Below are positions 7,872-16,189 of a stretch of DNA of 64,000 nucleotides, one piece after another. The notes beneath the pieces were generated by a model. The model was given only the letters and a program-made list of their open reading frames with translations. It ran no database searches and had not been told where the DNA came from. The translations under genes were made by a program, and so were the position numbers. Within the stretch, counting starts at the first letter, position 1; each line of letters opens with the position of its first letter. This DNA comes from Lachnospiraceae bacterium (GTDB lineage Bacteria; Bacillota; Clostridia; Lachnospirales; Lachnospiraceae), in assembly GCA_015057115.1 (NCBI GenBank), contig SVEZ01000006.1, positions 1-64,000 on the forward strand, in the 5' to 3' direction.

Positions 7872-8291
7872 CTATTTTCTTTCCTCACCCATCTTTACGA
7901 TGCGTTCCACCGCTTCATCAATCAAAGCAGCCAGCTTCTGGTCTCCCACTCCCATTACAATATGATCGCAATTGTTCATAGGAATCAAAATCTTCTTTGC
8001 AGGGCTTCCCGCTATTGCTGCCGCCATCTTCGGAGTCACTTCCCCCAACAGGGAATCTGCCGCAATAATGCCGATAGGTCCAACAATAACATCCGCATCC
8101 CGGGCATTTACCAGCACTGGGTTCTCCCCTGTGGCTCCCGGACACCCTGCCGCCTTCAACATCGAAGTCGTTGCCGCACTGTTGGTTCCAATGGCAACTA
8201 CTGTATGCTCCTGCGCTCCTGTTTTCATCCATTTCTCCAGAAACATACTTCCGATACGACCGCCCTGGCCGTCTACTACCATGATTTTCAT
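7872..8291 (-). CDS. DUF3842 family protein, lar operon
   Basis: This encodes 139 residues with a Rossmann-like start (IMVVDGQGGRIGSMF), ATTSMLKAAGC, ADVIVGPIGIIAADSLLGE and IPMNNCDH motifs typical of DUF3842. The function is not established. It follows larE by 15 bases behind AGGAGAG, as the last gene of a larB-larC-larE-DUF3842 run, so a role near nickel-pincer cofactor or its client enzyme is a reasonable inference. A nucleotide-binding fold is suggested by the glycine-rich N-terminus. Confidence 0.8.
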   Translation of the reverse strand: MKIMVVDGQGGRIGSMFLEKWMKTGAQEHTVVAIGTNSAATTSMLKAAGCPGATGENPVLVNARDADVIVGPIGIIAADSLLGEVTPKMAAAIAGSPAKKILIPMNNCDHIVMGVGDQKLAALIDEAVERIVKMGEERK

Positions 8292-8306
8292 TTTTCTCTC
8301 CTAATC

Positions 8307-9110
8307 CTATTTGTCAATCTTTCGGTCCATGCTTCCACTTTCAAATCCAGCCAAATCCATGGTCACGTATTCGTATCCCAATTCCCTTAACTTCTCTGTA
8401 ATCTCCCGGCTGTGAACCACCAAAATTCCCTGACGATCCTCGTCTACTTCGATTCTGGCAATATCCTCATGCACCCGAACACGCACATTGCCGGTGACAA
8501 AAGTTTTAATGTATTCCTCTGCCTGCTCCACCGTCGCCAGCTTCTCTCTGGTTAAGTGGGTTCCGTATGGAAAACGGGTGGCAAGACAAGGTGCCGATGG
8601 TTTGGAAAAAACAGAAATACCTTCTTCTTCCAATGTCTTTCGCACCTGCGCTTTTGTAATGCCCAACTCTGCTAAGGGGCTCTTAATCTGAAGCTCCTTT
8701 AACGCCCTCTTACCGGGACGATAAACCGTAAGGTCATCGGCATTGGTTCCGTCAAACACCACCTCTGCGCCGTTTTCTGCGGCCAACGCTTTCACCTGCT
8801 GAAACAGGTAGCGCTTACACAAATAGCACCGGTCCGGTGGATTGTCCAAAATCCCAGCTCCTTCAAATTCGTCAATCGACAGCTTATGAAAAACCGCCCC
8901 CAACTTGGTTGCCGTCTCTTCGGCTTCCTCCGATTCTTTCCCTGGGGTTAATGCCGACTGTATGCAAATGGCATGCACCGGTTGCTTCGTTTCTCCTGCC
9001 GCCAAAAGCGCCGCTTTTAGCACAAGTACACTGTCCACTCCGCCGGAAAAAGCAACTGCCATAGGTTTACCGGCGTATTCCTTCATATATTCTTTAAGCT
9101 TTAACAGCAT
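8307..9110 (-). CDS. larE: LarE, pyridinium-3,5-bisthiocarboxylate sulfur transferase
   Basis: The protein has 267 residues. The PP-loop AFSGGVDSVLVLKAAL (~19-34) adenylates the pyridinium biscarboxylic acid mononucleotide made by LarB. Family motifs CYLCKRYLF, FDGTNADD and SAPCLATRFPYG are present. The Cys in SAPCL aligns with the sacrificial sulfur-donor Cys known in Lactobacillus LarE. The CYLC pair leaves open an iron-sulfur version. The ATG at 9108-9110 overlaps the larC end by 17 bases. Confidence 0.9.
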   Translation of the reverse strand: MLLKLKEYMKEYAGKPMAVAFSGGVDSVLVLKAALLAAGETKQPVHAICIQSALTPGKESEEAEETATKLGAVFHKLSIDEFEGAGILDNPPDRCYLCKRYLFQQVKALAAENGAEVVFDGTNADDLTVYRPGKRALKELQIKSPLAELGITKAQVRKTLEEEGISVFSKPSAPCLATRFPYGTHLTREKLATVEQAEEYIKTFVTGNVRVRVHEDIARIEVDEDRQGILVVHSREITEKLRELGYEYVTMDLAGFESGSMDRKIDK

Positions 9111-10404
9111 GATAAATTTCTCCGTAACTTACTTTATTTTTCTCGCATAGTTCCTTGATACTTTCGTACTCCGGATACTGTCTTTTGCTTCCGTCCGGCA
9201 AAGTTACTTCCTTCACCTTCAAGGTTCCATAGGGTGTTTCTACCTGTTTCTCTTCCCGCAAAAGCACCTGCCGCTGCATGGTTTCAAACCGCACGCCGAT
9301 GGTTGTGGTCTCGTTAAATAAAAGCTCGCAAAGTTCATCCTTGCGCTTCGGCTCACACAATATGCTTACCATCACCGCCGGACGGTTTTTCTTCATATAT
9401 ATAGGGGTGTAATAGACATCCCTGGCTCCTGCTTCCAAAAGCTTGTCCATCAAGTATCCCAACTGCTCACCGCTACAGTCATCCACGTTGGTTTCGATTT
9501 TTACAATCTCATCCGTGGTAAGGCTTTCCTGCGCGCCTTCCTTAATCAGCATGGCGCGAACCATACTCGGTCTCTTATAGGCACGCTTACCTGCACCGAT
9601 TCCTACTCTTTCCACCACAAATTCCTCCGGAAGGGGTTCCAAAGAGGAAATTGCTGCTACAATAGCGGCTCCCGTAGGTGTAACCAGTTCTGCTTCCCGC
9701 TCTGTAAAATGCAGCGGAATGTGATAAGCGCTGACAATGTTGGACACCGCCGGTACCGGAATGGGGATTTCTCCATGCTGGCAACGCACAAACCCCCGAC
9801 CTTCGTACAGCTTACTGGTAATGGTTCTGGTAATTCCAAGATTATCGTAACAAACCGCTACCGCCACAATATCCACTATGGAGTCAATGGCACCCACCTC
9901 ATGAAAATGAACTTCTTCCACCGGCAATCCGTGGGCCTTGGACTCCGCCTCAGCAATCACGGTAAAAATCTTCTTTGCCAGAGCTCTCGCTCCCTCGGTC
10001 ATGTCCACATGGTCTAATATATGGAAGATTTCCGGAAGATTCCGATGTTCATGATGATGATGATGCTCATGCTCATGCTCATGCTCATGCCCATGATCGT
10101 GGCTGTGTTCATGTTCGTGGCTATGCTCATGTTCATGGTGATGACTGTGCTCGCCGCCATCCCCGAAGAGATAGTCCATATCATGATCGTGATTCTCATG
10201 AACCTCATCCAGATTCACTGCAAAGTCGCAAGCATCAATGCCGGACAAGCTCTTCCGGCTGATTTTCGTGGTAAAGCCTTCTACCGGTATGGAGTTAAGC
10301 GCTTTTTCCAATACCTTCTCATCTGCTCCCAAATCCAGCAACGCCGCCACTGTCATATCGCCGCTGATGCCGGAGAAGCATTCCAAATATAATGTTCTAC
10401 TCAT
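9094..10404 (-). CDS. larC: LarC, nickel insertion enzyme (single-frame form)
   Basis: The protein has 436 residues and inserts nickel into the pincer nucleotide. The N-terminus ECFSGISGDMTVAALLDLG and the FHEVGAIDSIVDIV and VTPTGAAIVAA motifs are typical. Residues ~83-122 are an extreme His/Glu/Asp run (HEHEHSHEH type), probably a nickel store. In Lactobacillus plantarum LarC is made by a ribosomal frameshift between larC1 and larC2; here it is one uninterrupted frame. AGGAGGG precedes the ATG, which overlaps the larB stop by 8 bases. Confidence 0.92.
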   Translation of the reverse strand: MSRTLYLECFSGISGDMTVAALLDLGADEKVLEKALNSIPVEGFTTKISRKSLSGIDACDFAVNLDEVHENHDHDMDYLFGDGGEHSHHHEHEHSHEHEHSHDHGHEHEHEHEHHHHHEHRNLPEIFHILDHVDMTEGARALAKKIFTVIAEAESKAHGLPVEEVHFHEVGAIDSIVDIVAVAVCYDNLGITRTITSKLYEGRGFVRCQHGEIPIPVPAVSNIVSAYHIPLHFTEREAELVTPTGAAIVAAISSLEPLPEEFVVERVGIGAGKRAYKRPSMVRAMLIKEGAQESLTTDEIVKIETNVDDCSGEQLGYLMDKLLEAGARDVYYTPIYMKKNRPAVMVSILCEPKRKDELCELLFNETTTIGVRFETMQRQVLLREEKQVETPYGTLKVKEVTLPDGSKRQYPEYESIKELCEKNKVSYGEIYHAVKA

Positions 10405-11164
10405 GTGTGTTCCCTCCTACGGCCAACCGGTTAATCTGAGTTGCCATGTAGCCGGCCCCATATCCATTATCTATATTTACTACTGCTATGCCATTAGCAC
10501 AAGAATTAATCATTGTCATTAATGCGGATAATCCGCCAAAATTAGCGCCATAGCCCACGGATGTAGGCACTGCAATCACCGGCTTATTTACCAGTCCCCC
10601 GATTACACTGGCAAGGGCACCTTCCATGCCTGCAATGGTGACCACGCAATTGGCTTCCTGAATTACGTCCACCCGGGATAACAAACGGTGTATACCGCTT
10701 ACCCCCACGTCATAAATTCTGACAGCCTTGCTGCCAAAATATTCTATAGTCTGAGCCGCTTCCTCTGCCACCGGAATATCTGCGGTTCCCGCTGTACATA
10801 CTGCAATACAGCCCTCCAGCTTCCGCTCTTCATCTCCCGGTGCATCGATTCGTAAAATTCTCGATACTTCATCATATTTTACCTGCGGAAAGCATTCTCT
10901 TATCCATTCGTATTGATGTTTGGATGCCCGAGTACCGAATACCCGTCCGTCCATTTCATATAATCGCTTATAGATAGACAAAAGATGCTCATCAGCCTTT
11001 CCTTGGCAAAAAACAACTTCTGCAAAACCGGTTCTTAACTCTCGCTGTCCATCCAGCTTTGCATACCCCATTTCTTCAAAGGGGCGCTTTCTCAATATGC
11101 CTTCTGCTTCCTCTACAGACAGACTTCCCTTCTTTACCTGATCAAGCAAATCTTTTATTTCCAT
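10397..11164 (-). CDS. larB: LarB, nicotinic acid adenine dinucleotide carboxylase/hydrolase
   Basis: The protein has 255 residues. The C-terminal half (~110-250) is a PurE-like fold: CTAGTADIPVAEEAAQT, RVDVIQEANCVVTIAGMEGALASV, GLVNKPVIAVPTSVGYG and NSCANGIAVVNIDNGYGAG. LarB carboxylates the pyridinium ring of NaAD and releases AMP, the first step of the nickel-pincer cofactor pathway. It is the first gene of larB-larC-larE-DUF3842. No larA (racemase) is in the window, so the client enzyme lies elsewhere. Confidence 0.92.
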   Translation of the reverse strand: MEIKDLLDQVKKGSLSVEEAEGILRKRPFEEMGYAKLDGQRELRTGFAEVVFCQGKADEHLLSIYKRLYEMDGRVFGTRASKHQYEWIRECFPQVKYDEVSRILRIDAPGDEERKLEGCIAVCTAGTADIPVAEEAAQTIEYFGSKAVRIYDVGVSGIHRLLSRVDVIQEANCVVTIAGMEGALASVIGGLVNKPVIAVPTSVGYGANFGGLSALMTMINSCANGIAVVNIDNGYGAGYMATQINRLAVGGNTHE

Positions 11165-11219
11165 TTTAACCCTCCTAGTCTCCCTTTTATTTTCTCACGT
11201 TTTCCGATTTCTCGCAAGC

Positions 11220-11256
11220 GAAAAAAGTGTCAAAAGGGACAGTCCCTCTTGACACT
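11220..11256 (-). terminator. Terminator after the M56 peptidase gene
   Basis: On the minus strand a hairpin (AGTGTCAA/TTGACACT, extended by GGGAC/GTCCC) is followed by TTTTTT. The GTGTCAAAAGGGAC-type palindrome recurs widely in Clostridia genomes as far as I recall. It isolates the BlaI/M56 pair from the lar operon. Confidence 0.85.
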
Positions 11257-11267
11257 CTTACTTTGCA

Positions 11268-12755
11268 TTATAGACTTTCTTCGGATCCTTCCGGCGCAAC
11301 TTCTTCCGGCGCCACCGTCTCCTCTGTCATTTCTTCTGTAGTTTCCTCCACCATATCGGTTGTATCCTCTACAACTTCAGGGGTTTCTTCTGTAGAATCT
11401 TCGACATTGATTTCCTGAACGGTAGGTTCTTCACCCTCGGTAAGGTCTCCCAAAGATTCTTCATCTGATTCATCCTGCTTACCAACGAGACTTACATCTC
11501 CTTCTTCTTCCGCAAGATCCTCTTCAGATGGTGTGTACTCTTCCACTGTATTCTCCGGTGTTTCCTCCGGAACATTCTCCGGATGGTTTTCCTTTACGTC
11601 ATCCTGTTCCTGATCAGGCTTTGAGGTGTTTGAATCTTCTTCAGAATCTTTAACCCTCTTGTTCTCTGAACGCTCCTGTCCGGATGGCTTCTTGGTCTTC
11701 TCCGGCTCCGGTTTCGCCTTCGACGCTACCGCTTCCGGCTCCGGCTCATGTACTACTTCTTGTGTGGAAGTATCTTTTTCCTCTGCCAGCTTATGATCTC
11801 CGGTGCTTTCAGAGGCATTGCTTTCCTGCTTTTTCAAGGTTTCCTTTGCTGCTTCCCATTTCCCCGGTAACGGTAAAGGTAAAAGTTTGTTCTTTACGAC
11901 TGTTGCCTCCGGATTGGAGAGGAAACAAATCGCTACCAGAAAACAGGCTATTGCAGCTTCTGCTCGTCTGAACAGAGAGGAGTTCTCGTAACTTAGGATC
12001 TTCTTGATACGCATTTTCACTCCTACCTCTCCGAAACAAACCGGGCAGGCTGCAATGGATTTCCCGGAAACGCTTAAAGAAAGCAACGCTTCCGAATAGA
12101 TCTTCCGTTCCCGTCTGGACATGTGTTTCACCACACGTTCATCACAGGCAACTTCAATATCCCTGCACAGGAGTATGTAGGCAACCCACACCAGCGGGTT
12201 AAACCAATAGACCGACAGTATCACAAATGCGATCAGCTTGATAATGTGATCCCCTTGTCGCAAATGAGCGTGCTCATGGGCAACGACCATCTGTAACTGT
12301 TCATCACTGATGGTATATGGCACATAAATTCTGGGATTACGAATTCCAAATACAAATGGCGTAATCACATATTCACTCTGCCATACATCATCTCTTAAAC
12401 GTATGGCGGTACACATTCTTGCATACAGCCGGGCATACTGCAATGTGCTGTATCCCAGCATAATCAGTGTACCGGCAATCCAAAGAACCATAAAATGGTT
12501 CGTGGTAATTCCCAATTTCCCAAAGAAAGAACTCTCAACCTGTCTGGTAGATACCTTACCGATCTGGCTGGGTACCAGGCTAAAACTACTCTCTATGGTG
12601 AAGGGGCAAACCAATCGGACTGCCACCATAGCCCACAAAATATAATTCACATTCTTAGGCGCTTTCCGTAACAAATGACGAGCCAAGGCCACAACTACAA
12701 TCAGTATGCCGGCCGTAAGACTCATGTTCACAAGTTCAAGAAAAAGCTTATTCAT
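11268..12755 (-). CDS. BlaR1/MecR1-like M56 membrane metallopeptidase with acidic tail
   Basis: This encodes 495 residues with several transmembrane helices (about 8-28, 36-52, 88-104, 170-195 and 270-284). The zinc motif HEHAH (160-164) and the downstream EVACDE (~201-206) define an M56 peptidase of the BlaR1/MecR1 type. No penicillin-binding sensor follows. Instead, residues ~315-495 are a low-complexity, very acidic Glu/Ser/Thr/Pro tail, presumably extracellular. It lies two bases after the BlaI-like gene, so it probably cleaves that repressor in response to a cell-surface signal. The inducer is unknown. Confidence 0.85.
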   Translation of the reverse strand: MNKLFLELVNMSLTAGILIVVVALARHLLRKAPKNVNYILWAMVAVRLVCPFTIESSFSLVPSQIGKVSTRQVESSFFGKLGITTNHFMVLWIAGTLIMLGYSTLQYARLYARMCTAIRLRDDVWQSEYVITPFVFGIRNPRIYVPYTISDEQLQMVVAHEHAHLRQGDHIIKLIAFVILSVYWFNPLVWVAYILLCRDIEVACDERVVKHMSRRERKIYSEALLSLSVSGKSIAACPVCFGEVGVKMRIKKILSYENSSLFRRAEAAIACFLVAICFLSNPEATVVKNKLLPLPLPGKWEAAKETLKKQESNASESTGDHKLAEEKDTSTQEVVHEPEPEAVASKAKPEPEKTKKPSGQERSENKRVKDSEEDSNTSKPDQEQDDVKENHPENVPEETPENTVEEYTPSEEDLAEEEGDVSLVGKQDESDEESLGDLTEGEEPTVQEINVEDSTEETPEVVEDTTDMVEETTEEMTEETVAPEEVAPEGSEESL

Positions 12756-12757
12756 GA

Positions 12758-13120
12758 TTAGTCCTCCGTGTAAGAATCAAGCATCTCACGAATCTTTGCG
12801 AGTTCGTCCTTTCCTAAGTCCTTTCTCTTGGTAAAAGCCGCTACGAATGCCGGAACGCTTCCTTCAAAGGTACGTTCCACCAGTTCATCAATCTCTGCTG
12901 CCTGAACTTCACTCTTTGAAACAAGGCTCGTCACTATGGTATTCTCGTTCTTAAGAATGCCACGTTCCGCCAACCGTTTGATTACGGTATAGGTAGTTGC
13001 CTTCTTCCAACCCAGTTCTTCAGCACAAAGCTTCACCAGTTCGGTACTTCTGATGGGTTCATGTTCCCACAGAAGCAAGCAAAAACGATACTCACTTTCA
13101 AATACTTTCGGTGTTTCCAT
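12758..13120 (-). CDS. BlaI/MecI-family transcriptional repressor
   Basis: The protein has 120 residues. It has a winged-helix domain (~8-80: ESEYRFCLLLWEHEPIRSTELVKLC, KKATTYTVIKRLAERGIL) and a C-terminal dimerisation region (~85-118). It is expected to repress its own operon until cleaved by the partner M56 protease. Two 16-bp palindromes immediately upstream (13138-13153, 13163-13178) fit as operators. The ribosome site AGGAGGAAGCT precedes the ATG at 13118-13120. Confidence 0.9.
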   Translation of the reverse strand: METPKVFESEYRFCLLLWEHEPIRSTELVKLCAEELGWKKATTYTVIKRLAERGILKNENTIVTSLVSKSEVQAAEIDELVERTFEGSVPAFVAAFTKRKDLGKDELAKIREMLDSYTED

Positions 13121-13137
13121 AGCTTCCTCCTAAAAAA

Positions 13138-13190
13138 GTCTAACGCGTTCGACCTAATGTTAGTCTAACAGCTTAGACCATATCTGTCAA
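13138..13190 (-). promoter_or_regulatory. blaI-type promoter with two operators
   Basis: The palindromes GTCTAACGCGTTCGAC (13138-13153) and GTCTAACAGCTTAGAC (13163-13178) have centres 25 bp apart. A -35 TTGACA (13190-13185, minus strand) with a TAGACT -10 (13167-13162) 17 bases on places the second palindrome inside the promoter. This is the standard layout for BlaI/MecI autorepression. Confidence 0.75.
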
Positions 13191-13422
13191 TAGGTTTTTT
13201 AGGATTCAAGCTAATATCAATCTTTTTTCACATCTTTATTATCGACAGGTTTCCTGTTACAGTATACCATTTCTTTCATAAAGTTTCCATATTAATTTTT
13301 CTTCCTTCCCTTGCCTTATGTGTGTATATTTGTTATAATGTATATACAATTCTTAATGTGAGCGGTCAGTGTATAATCGTTACCGACAGATGTCTGACCC
13401 TTACACACTGGAGGCGAGATTT

Positions 13423-14022
13423 ATGGATAAACAAGTTATTATTACCGTTGGACGTGAATTTGGCAGCGGGGGTATCTTTGTAGCTGAGGCAATCGCCAGA
13501 GATTTGGATATTCCGCTCTACGACAAGAACATTTTGGAGGAGTTATGTGATGAAAGGGGTATTCCTCACGAGTATCTGGCAGAACACAATGAGAAACCCC
13601 GTAGAGTTTTGTTTTCCCGTACCGTTCGCGGCGAGACCAACTCCCCGGAGCAGGTTCTTGCAGAAATGCAGTTTTCATTTTTAAGAGAAAAAGCTAAAGA
13701 AGGTAATTCTTTCGTTGTATTGGGACGTTGTGCCGAGGAAGTTTTAAAGGATCAGCCGAACCTTATTAACCTTTTCATTTTGGCAGACCCGGATTGGAAG
13801 ATGAAACGTGTTATGAAGAACTTCAATCTTTCCGAGGAGGATGCCCTTACTAAGATGAAGAAGACAGACAAGTATCGTAAGTATTATCACAACTCTCACT
13901 GTTCCGGCAAGTGGGGTGATTCCAGAACCTACGACCTTTGCATTAACAGCTCCAGATTAGGACTGGACAAGACTATCGAAGAAATTCTGCACTATGTACA
14001 CAGTCGCATTGATGCAATGTAA
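13423..14022 (+). CDS. Cytidylate kinase-like family protein
   Basis: This encodes 199 residues. The P-loop-like ITVGREFGSGGIFVAEAIARDL starts near residue 6, followed by LYDKNILEEL, VLGRCAEEVL and the FILADPDWKMKRVM segment. This is the Cytidylate_kinase2 group common in Clostridia; the true substrate is not established. The ATG at 13423 has GGAGG eight bases before; an upstream in-frame ATG at 13369 has none. It is a plus-strand single gene with a strong terminator. Confidence 0.85.
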   Translation: MDKQVIITVGREFGSGGIFVAEAIARDLDIPLYDKNILEELCDERGIPHEYLAEHNEKPRRVLFSRTVRGETNSPEQVLAEMQFSFLREKAKEGNSFVVLGRCAEEVLKDQPNLINLFILADPDWKMKRVMKNFNLSEEDALTKMKKTDKYRKYYHNSHCSGKWGDSRTYDLCINSSRLGLDKTIEEILHYVHSRIDAM

Positions 14023-14058
14023 AAACAACCGGCAGGTCAATCGACCTGCCGGCTTTTT
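14021..14058. terminator. Bidirectional terminator
   Basis: A 10-bp perfect stem CCGGCAGGTC/GACCTGCCGG (14029-14038, 14043-14052) is followed by CTTTTTG on the plus strand and by GTTTTTA on the minus strand. It serves the convergent kinase-like and cheC genes. Confidence 0.9.
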
Positions 14059-14059
14059 G

Positions 14060-14671
14060 TTAATCCTCTTTCTTGTTCAAGTTGAACTTCCTGCACATCT
14101 CTTCCGCAAACTGTACCGGATAGAGCTGTACCATGGTAGAATCCAGAATATTTCCCACACTCATTCGGAAGGAAATCTTTACGAATTTATCAAGCTGTGA
14201 TTCAAACATCTTCTCAAAGTTCTTAACAGAATCTACGTCAATGGCATTTAAAACCGGAGTGGAAATATCCACCGGCTCACCTAACATCTCTGACATGGAG
14301 GTTGCGGAACGTCCCATCATCTGGTTCATAGCTTCGGATATTGCCGAAAGATGAAGGTCTGTTACTTCCCCGGAAATATTCTCACCGGTTCCTCCCATCA
14401 TTAAATCTGTTAAACACAATACGTCTTTATCCTTCAAAATGAAGACATTGTTACCGCTTAACCCCTTCACGTAATGCACCTGAACGAAAATACAGGTTTT
14501 CTCATAATCATCCAATGCTTCACTACGATTAATAATACTAAATATCGGGGTGGTGATGTCAACGCGCTGGTTTACCATGAGGCTTAAGTTCGTTGCTGCA
14601 TTTCCCATGCTGATGTTCGCGATTTCGCTTAACTCGTCGATTTGGTCTTTGGTCAAATTGAATGTACTCAT
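14060..14671 (-). CDS. CheC-like chemotaxis phosphatase
   Basis: This encodes 203 residues with two copies of the CheC active helix: ELSEIANISMGNAATNLS (~13-30) and AISEAMNQMMGRSATSMS (~110-127). Each has the E-x2-N pair and a downstream Pro, so both sites look competent to dephosphorylate CheY-P. The C-terminal FliN/SpoA domain of FliY is absent, which favours a stand-alone CheC. The start taken is the ATG at 14671 (AGGGGG nine bases before); an ATG three codons upstream is an alternative. No other chemotaxis gene is nearby. Confidence 0.85.
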   Translation of the reverse strand: MSTFNLTKDQIDELSEIANISMGNAATNLSLMVNQRVDITTPIFSIINRSEALDDYEKTCIFVQVHYVKGLSGNNVFILKDKDVLCLTDLMMGGTGENISGEVTDLHLSAISEAMNQMMGRSATSMSEMLGEPVDISTPVLNAIDVDSVKNFEKMFESQLDKFVKISFRMSVGNILDSTMVQLYPVQFAEEMCRKFNLNKKED

Positions 14672-14790
14672 GTCGGTCATCCCCCTCTTCGCTTCTATAA
14701 TTTAAGTTTACACGAAATATGTCAATGAGCAACGATTTAATTCGTATTTTTCTGTGAACTTTAGGTATATTTCAAATTATTCATTCAAAG

Positions 14791-15225
14791 CTAGGGCATT
14801 TCCTGTAACATCTTATATAACAGACGATATAACTCTTTCGCCTCCTCATTGGTGAGGTTCACGCACTGTCCCATTTTCAGCGGAACTCCTACCGCCTCTT
14901 CTCGCAGCGCCATTCCCTTTTCCGTAATCTCTACCATCAAAACTCTTTCGTCTTCTTTGCTGCGCTGTCTCGTAAGATAGCCTTTTTTCTCCAGGGTTTT
15001 TAGCACCGGAGTCAGGGTACCGGAATCCAGATACAGATACTCGCCCAAATCCTTCGCACTTAATGCGCGATGCTCCCACAGAACCAGCATCACAATGTAC
15101 TGGGTGTAGGTCAAATCCAGTTCGTCCAAAAACGGCTTATATCTTCTCACCACTTCCTTGGAGCAGGCATATAAGGGAAAGCACACCTGATTTTCCAATT
15201 TTAAAACATCATATTTATTTCCCAT
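14791..15225 (-). CDS. MarR-family regulator, OhrR-like
   Basis: The protein has 144 residues. The N-terminal LENQVCFPLYACSKEVVRRY places a Cys where OhrR has its peroxide-sensing Cys15. LDLTYTQYIVMLVLWEH, LGEYLYLDSGTLTPVLKTLE and a wing KGYLTRQRSKEDERVL form the MarR winged helix. OhrR represses organic-hydroperoxide resistance genes, but no ohr is present here, so the target is elsewhere or different. GAAGGAG precedes the ATG. Confidence 0.88.
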   Translation of the reverse strand: MGNKYDVLKLENQVCFPLYACSKEVVRRYKPFLDELDLTYTQYIVMLVLWEHRALSAKDLGEYLYLDSGTLTPVLKTLEKKGYLTRQRSKEDERVLMVEITEKGMALREEAVGVPLKMGQCVNLTNEEAKELYRLLYKMLQEMP

Positions 15226-15277
15226 TCTTTTAACTCCTTCCTCTTAAATTGTACTCAATCTAAGAGGGGCTGTCAAG

Positions 15278-16153
15278 CTAGGGCACCGTTAAATCCAAAG
15301 TATCCGTAATGTAATACTTAAACTTGTTCTTCCGGCAGTAGCTTTTTATCTTCTTAATAAGAGACTTATCTTTCGTATATTCCAGTAGGTAAACATCCTT
15401 CTTAAAGGACTTTACGAACTTCACGTAAGACTTAAAGTAACGGCGATTTTCATCGTCATTGGCAATGAGTTCTCGGCCATTCTCCCAGTCAACCGCCGAA
15501 AAAATCGTTTCCTGGTTGACACCGCTTAGTATCGGTTTGAGAGTCTTATATTTCTTCCCATAGGCTTTTACATAGGTATCCCCGCCGTTAATAAGTACGT
15601 AGCCTTTTTTCTTCAATTTCTTCAAAATATTGGTTACGCCTTTAAAAACCGCCTTTGTTTTATAGTGATAATACACATCCGTATTGTCCACAAAAAATCC
15701 GTCCACTCCTTTTTTCAAGAGCCGGTTCGCCAGGGTTTTGCCCACAAAATTCTGCCAACGCTTTTTTGTTACGTCCACCCAGCGCTCGTCCTCCCAGTTC
15801 TCATAGACAGAAAGGGTCAGATCCTCGTAGTCTTTGTAATAGGGACGAAATTCTTCAATCGAACCTAAGTTGATATAGGAAAGAACTGTGTGTCCCGCCT
15901 TTTTTAATTTCGTTATGTTCTTTTTGGAATAATACTGAGCATCCAATACGATGATTCGGTAATCCTTCATGCGTGGAATGTCCTTTGGTTCTGCATTTAA
16001 GAAAACGCCGTATTCGTAAGTGAACTTCTTCTGCGCTGCCTCGCTCGTCCCGTGGTGTCCTAAAAAAAGCGCAAAAAGCAGCAGGCATAGTATCCCTATA
16101 CCTGCTGCCAAATATGTCTTATTCTGTTTTGTATTTTTTACTTGCATCTTCAT
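15278..16153 (-). CDS. Exported GH114-like TIM-barrel protein
   Basis: This encodes 291 residues. Residues ~13-34 are a signal peptide or anchor (YLAAGIGILCLLLFALFLG). The rest matches the GH114 (endo-alpha-1,4-polygalactosaminidase-like) barrel: YRIIVLDAQYYS, VLSYINLGSIE, DGFFVDNTDVY, VLINGGD, LSGVNQETIF and YLLEYTKD. GH114 enzymes hydrolyse galactosamine-containing exopolysaccharide. The catalytic assignment here is by family. AAGGA lies five bases before the ATG. Confidence 0.8.
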   Translation of the reverse strand: MKMQVKNTKQNKTYLAAGIGILCLLLFALFLGHHGTSEAAQKKFTYEYGVFLNAEPKDIPRMKDYRIIVLDAQYYSKKNITKLKKAGHTVLSYINLGSIEEFRPYYKDYEDLTLSVYENWEDERWVDVTKKRWQNFVGKTLANRLLKKGVDGFFVDNTDVYYHYKTKAVFKGVTNILKKLKKKGYVLINGGDTYVKAYGKKYKTLKPILSGVNQETIFSAVDWENGRELIANDDENRRYFKSYVKFVKSFKKDVYLLEYTKDKSLIKKIKSYCRKNKFKYYITDTLDLTVP

Positions 16154-16189
16154 TTGTATCCTTCTGTACGATTTCCTAATTTTTATAGC

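Noticed and set aside
7962-8390. Plus-strand frames opposite the DUF3842 gene
   Set aside because: Shadows of a well-supported minus-strand gene with normal ribosome site and operon position.
10021-10392. Met-rich plus-strand frame opposite larC
   Set aside because: It is the antisense of the His/Glu-rich run of larC; no ribosome site.
15655-15873. Plus-strand frames opposite the GH114 gene
   Set aside because: Antisense shadows lacking ribosome sites.
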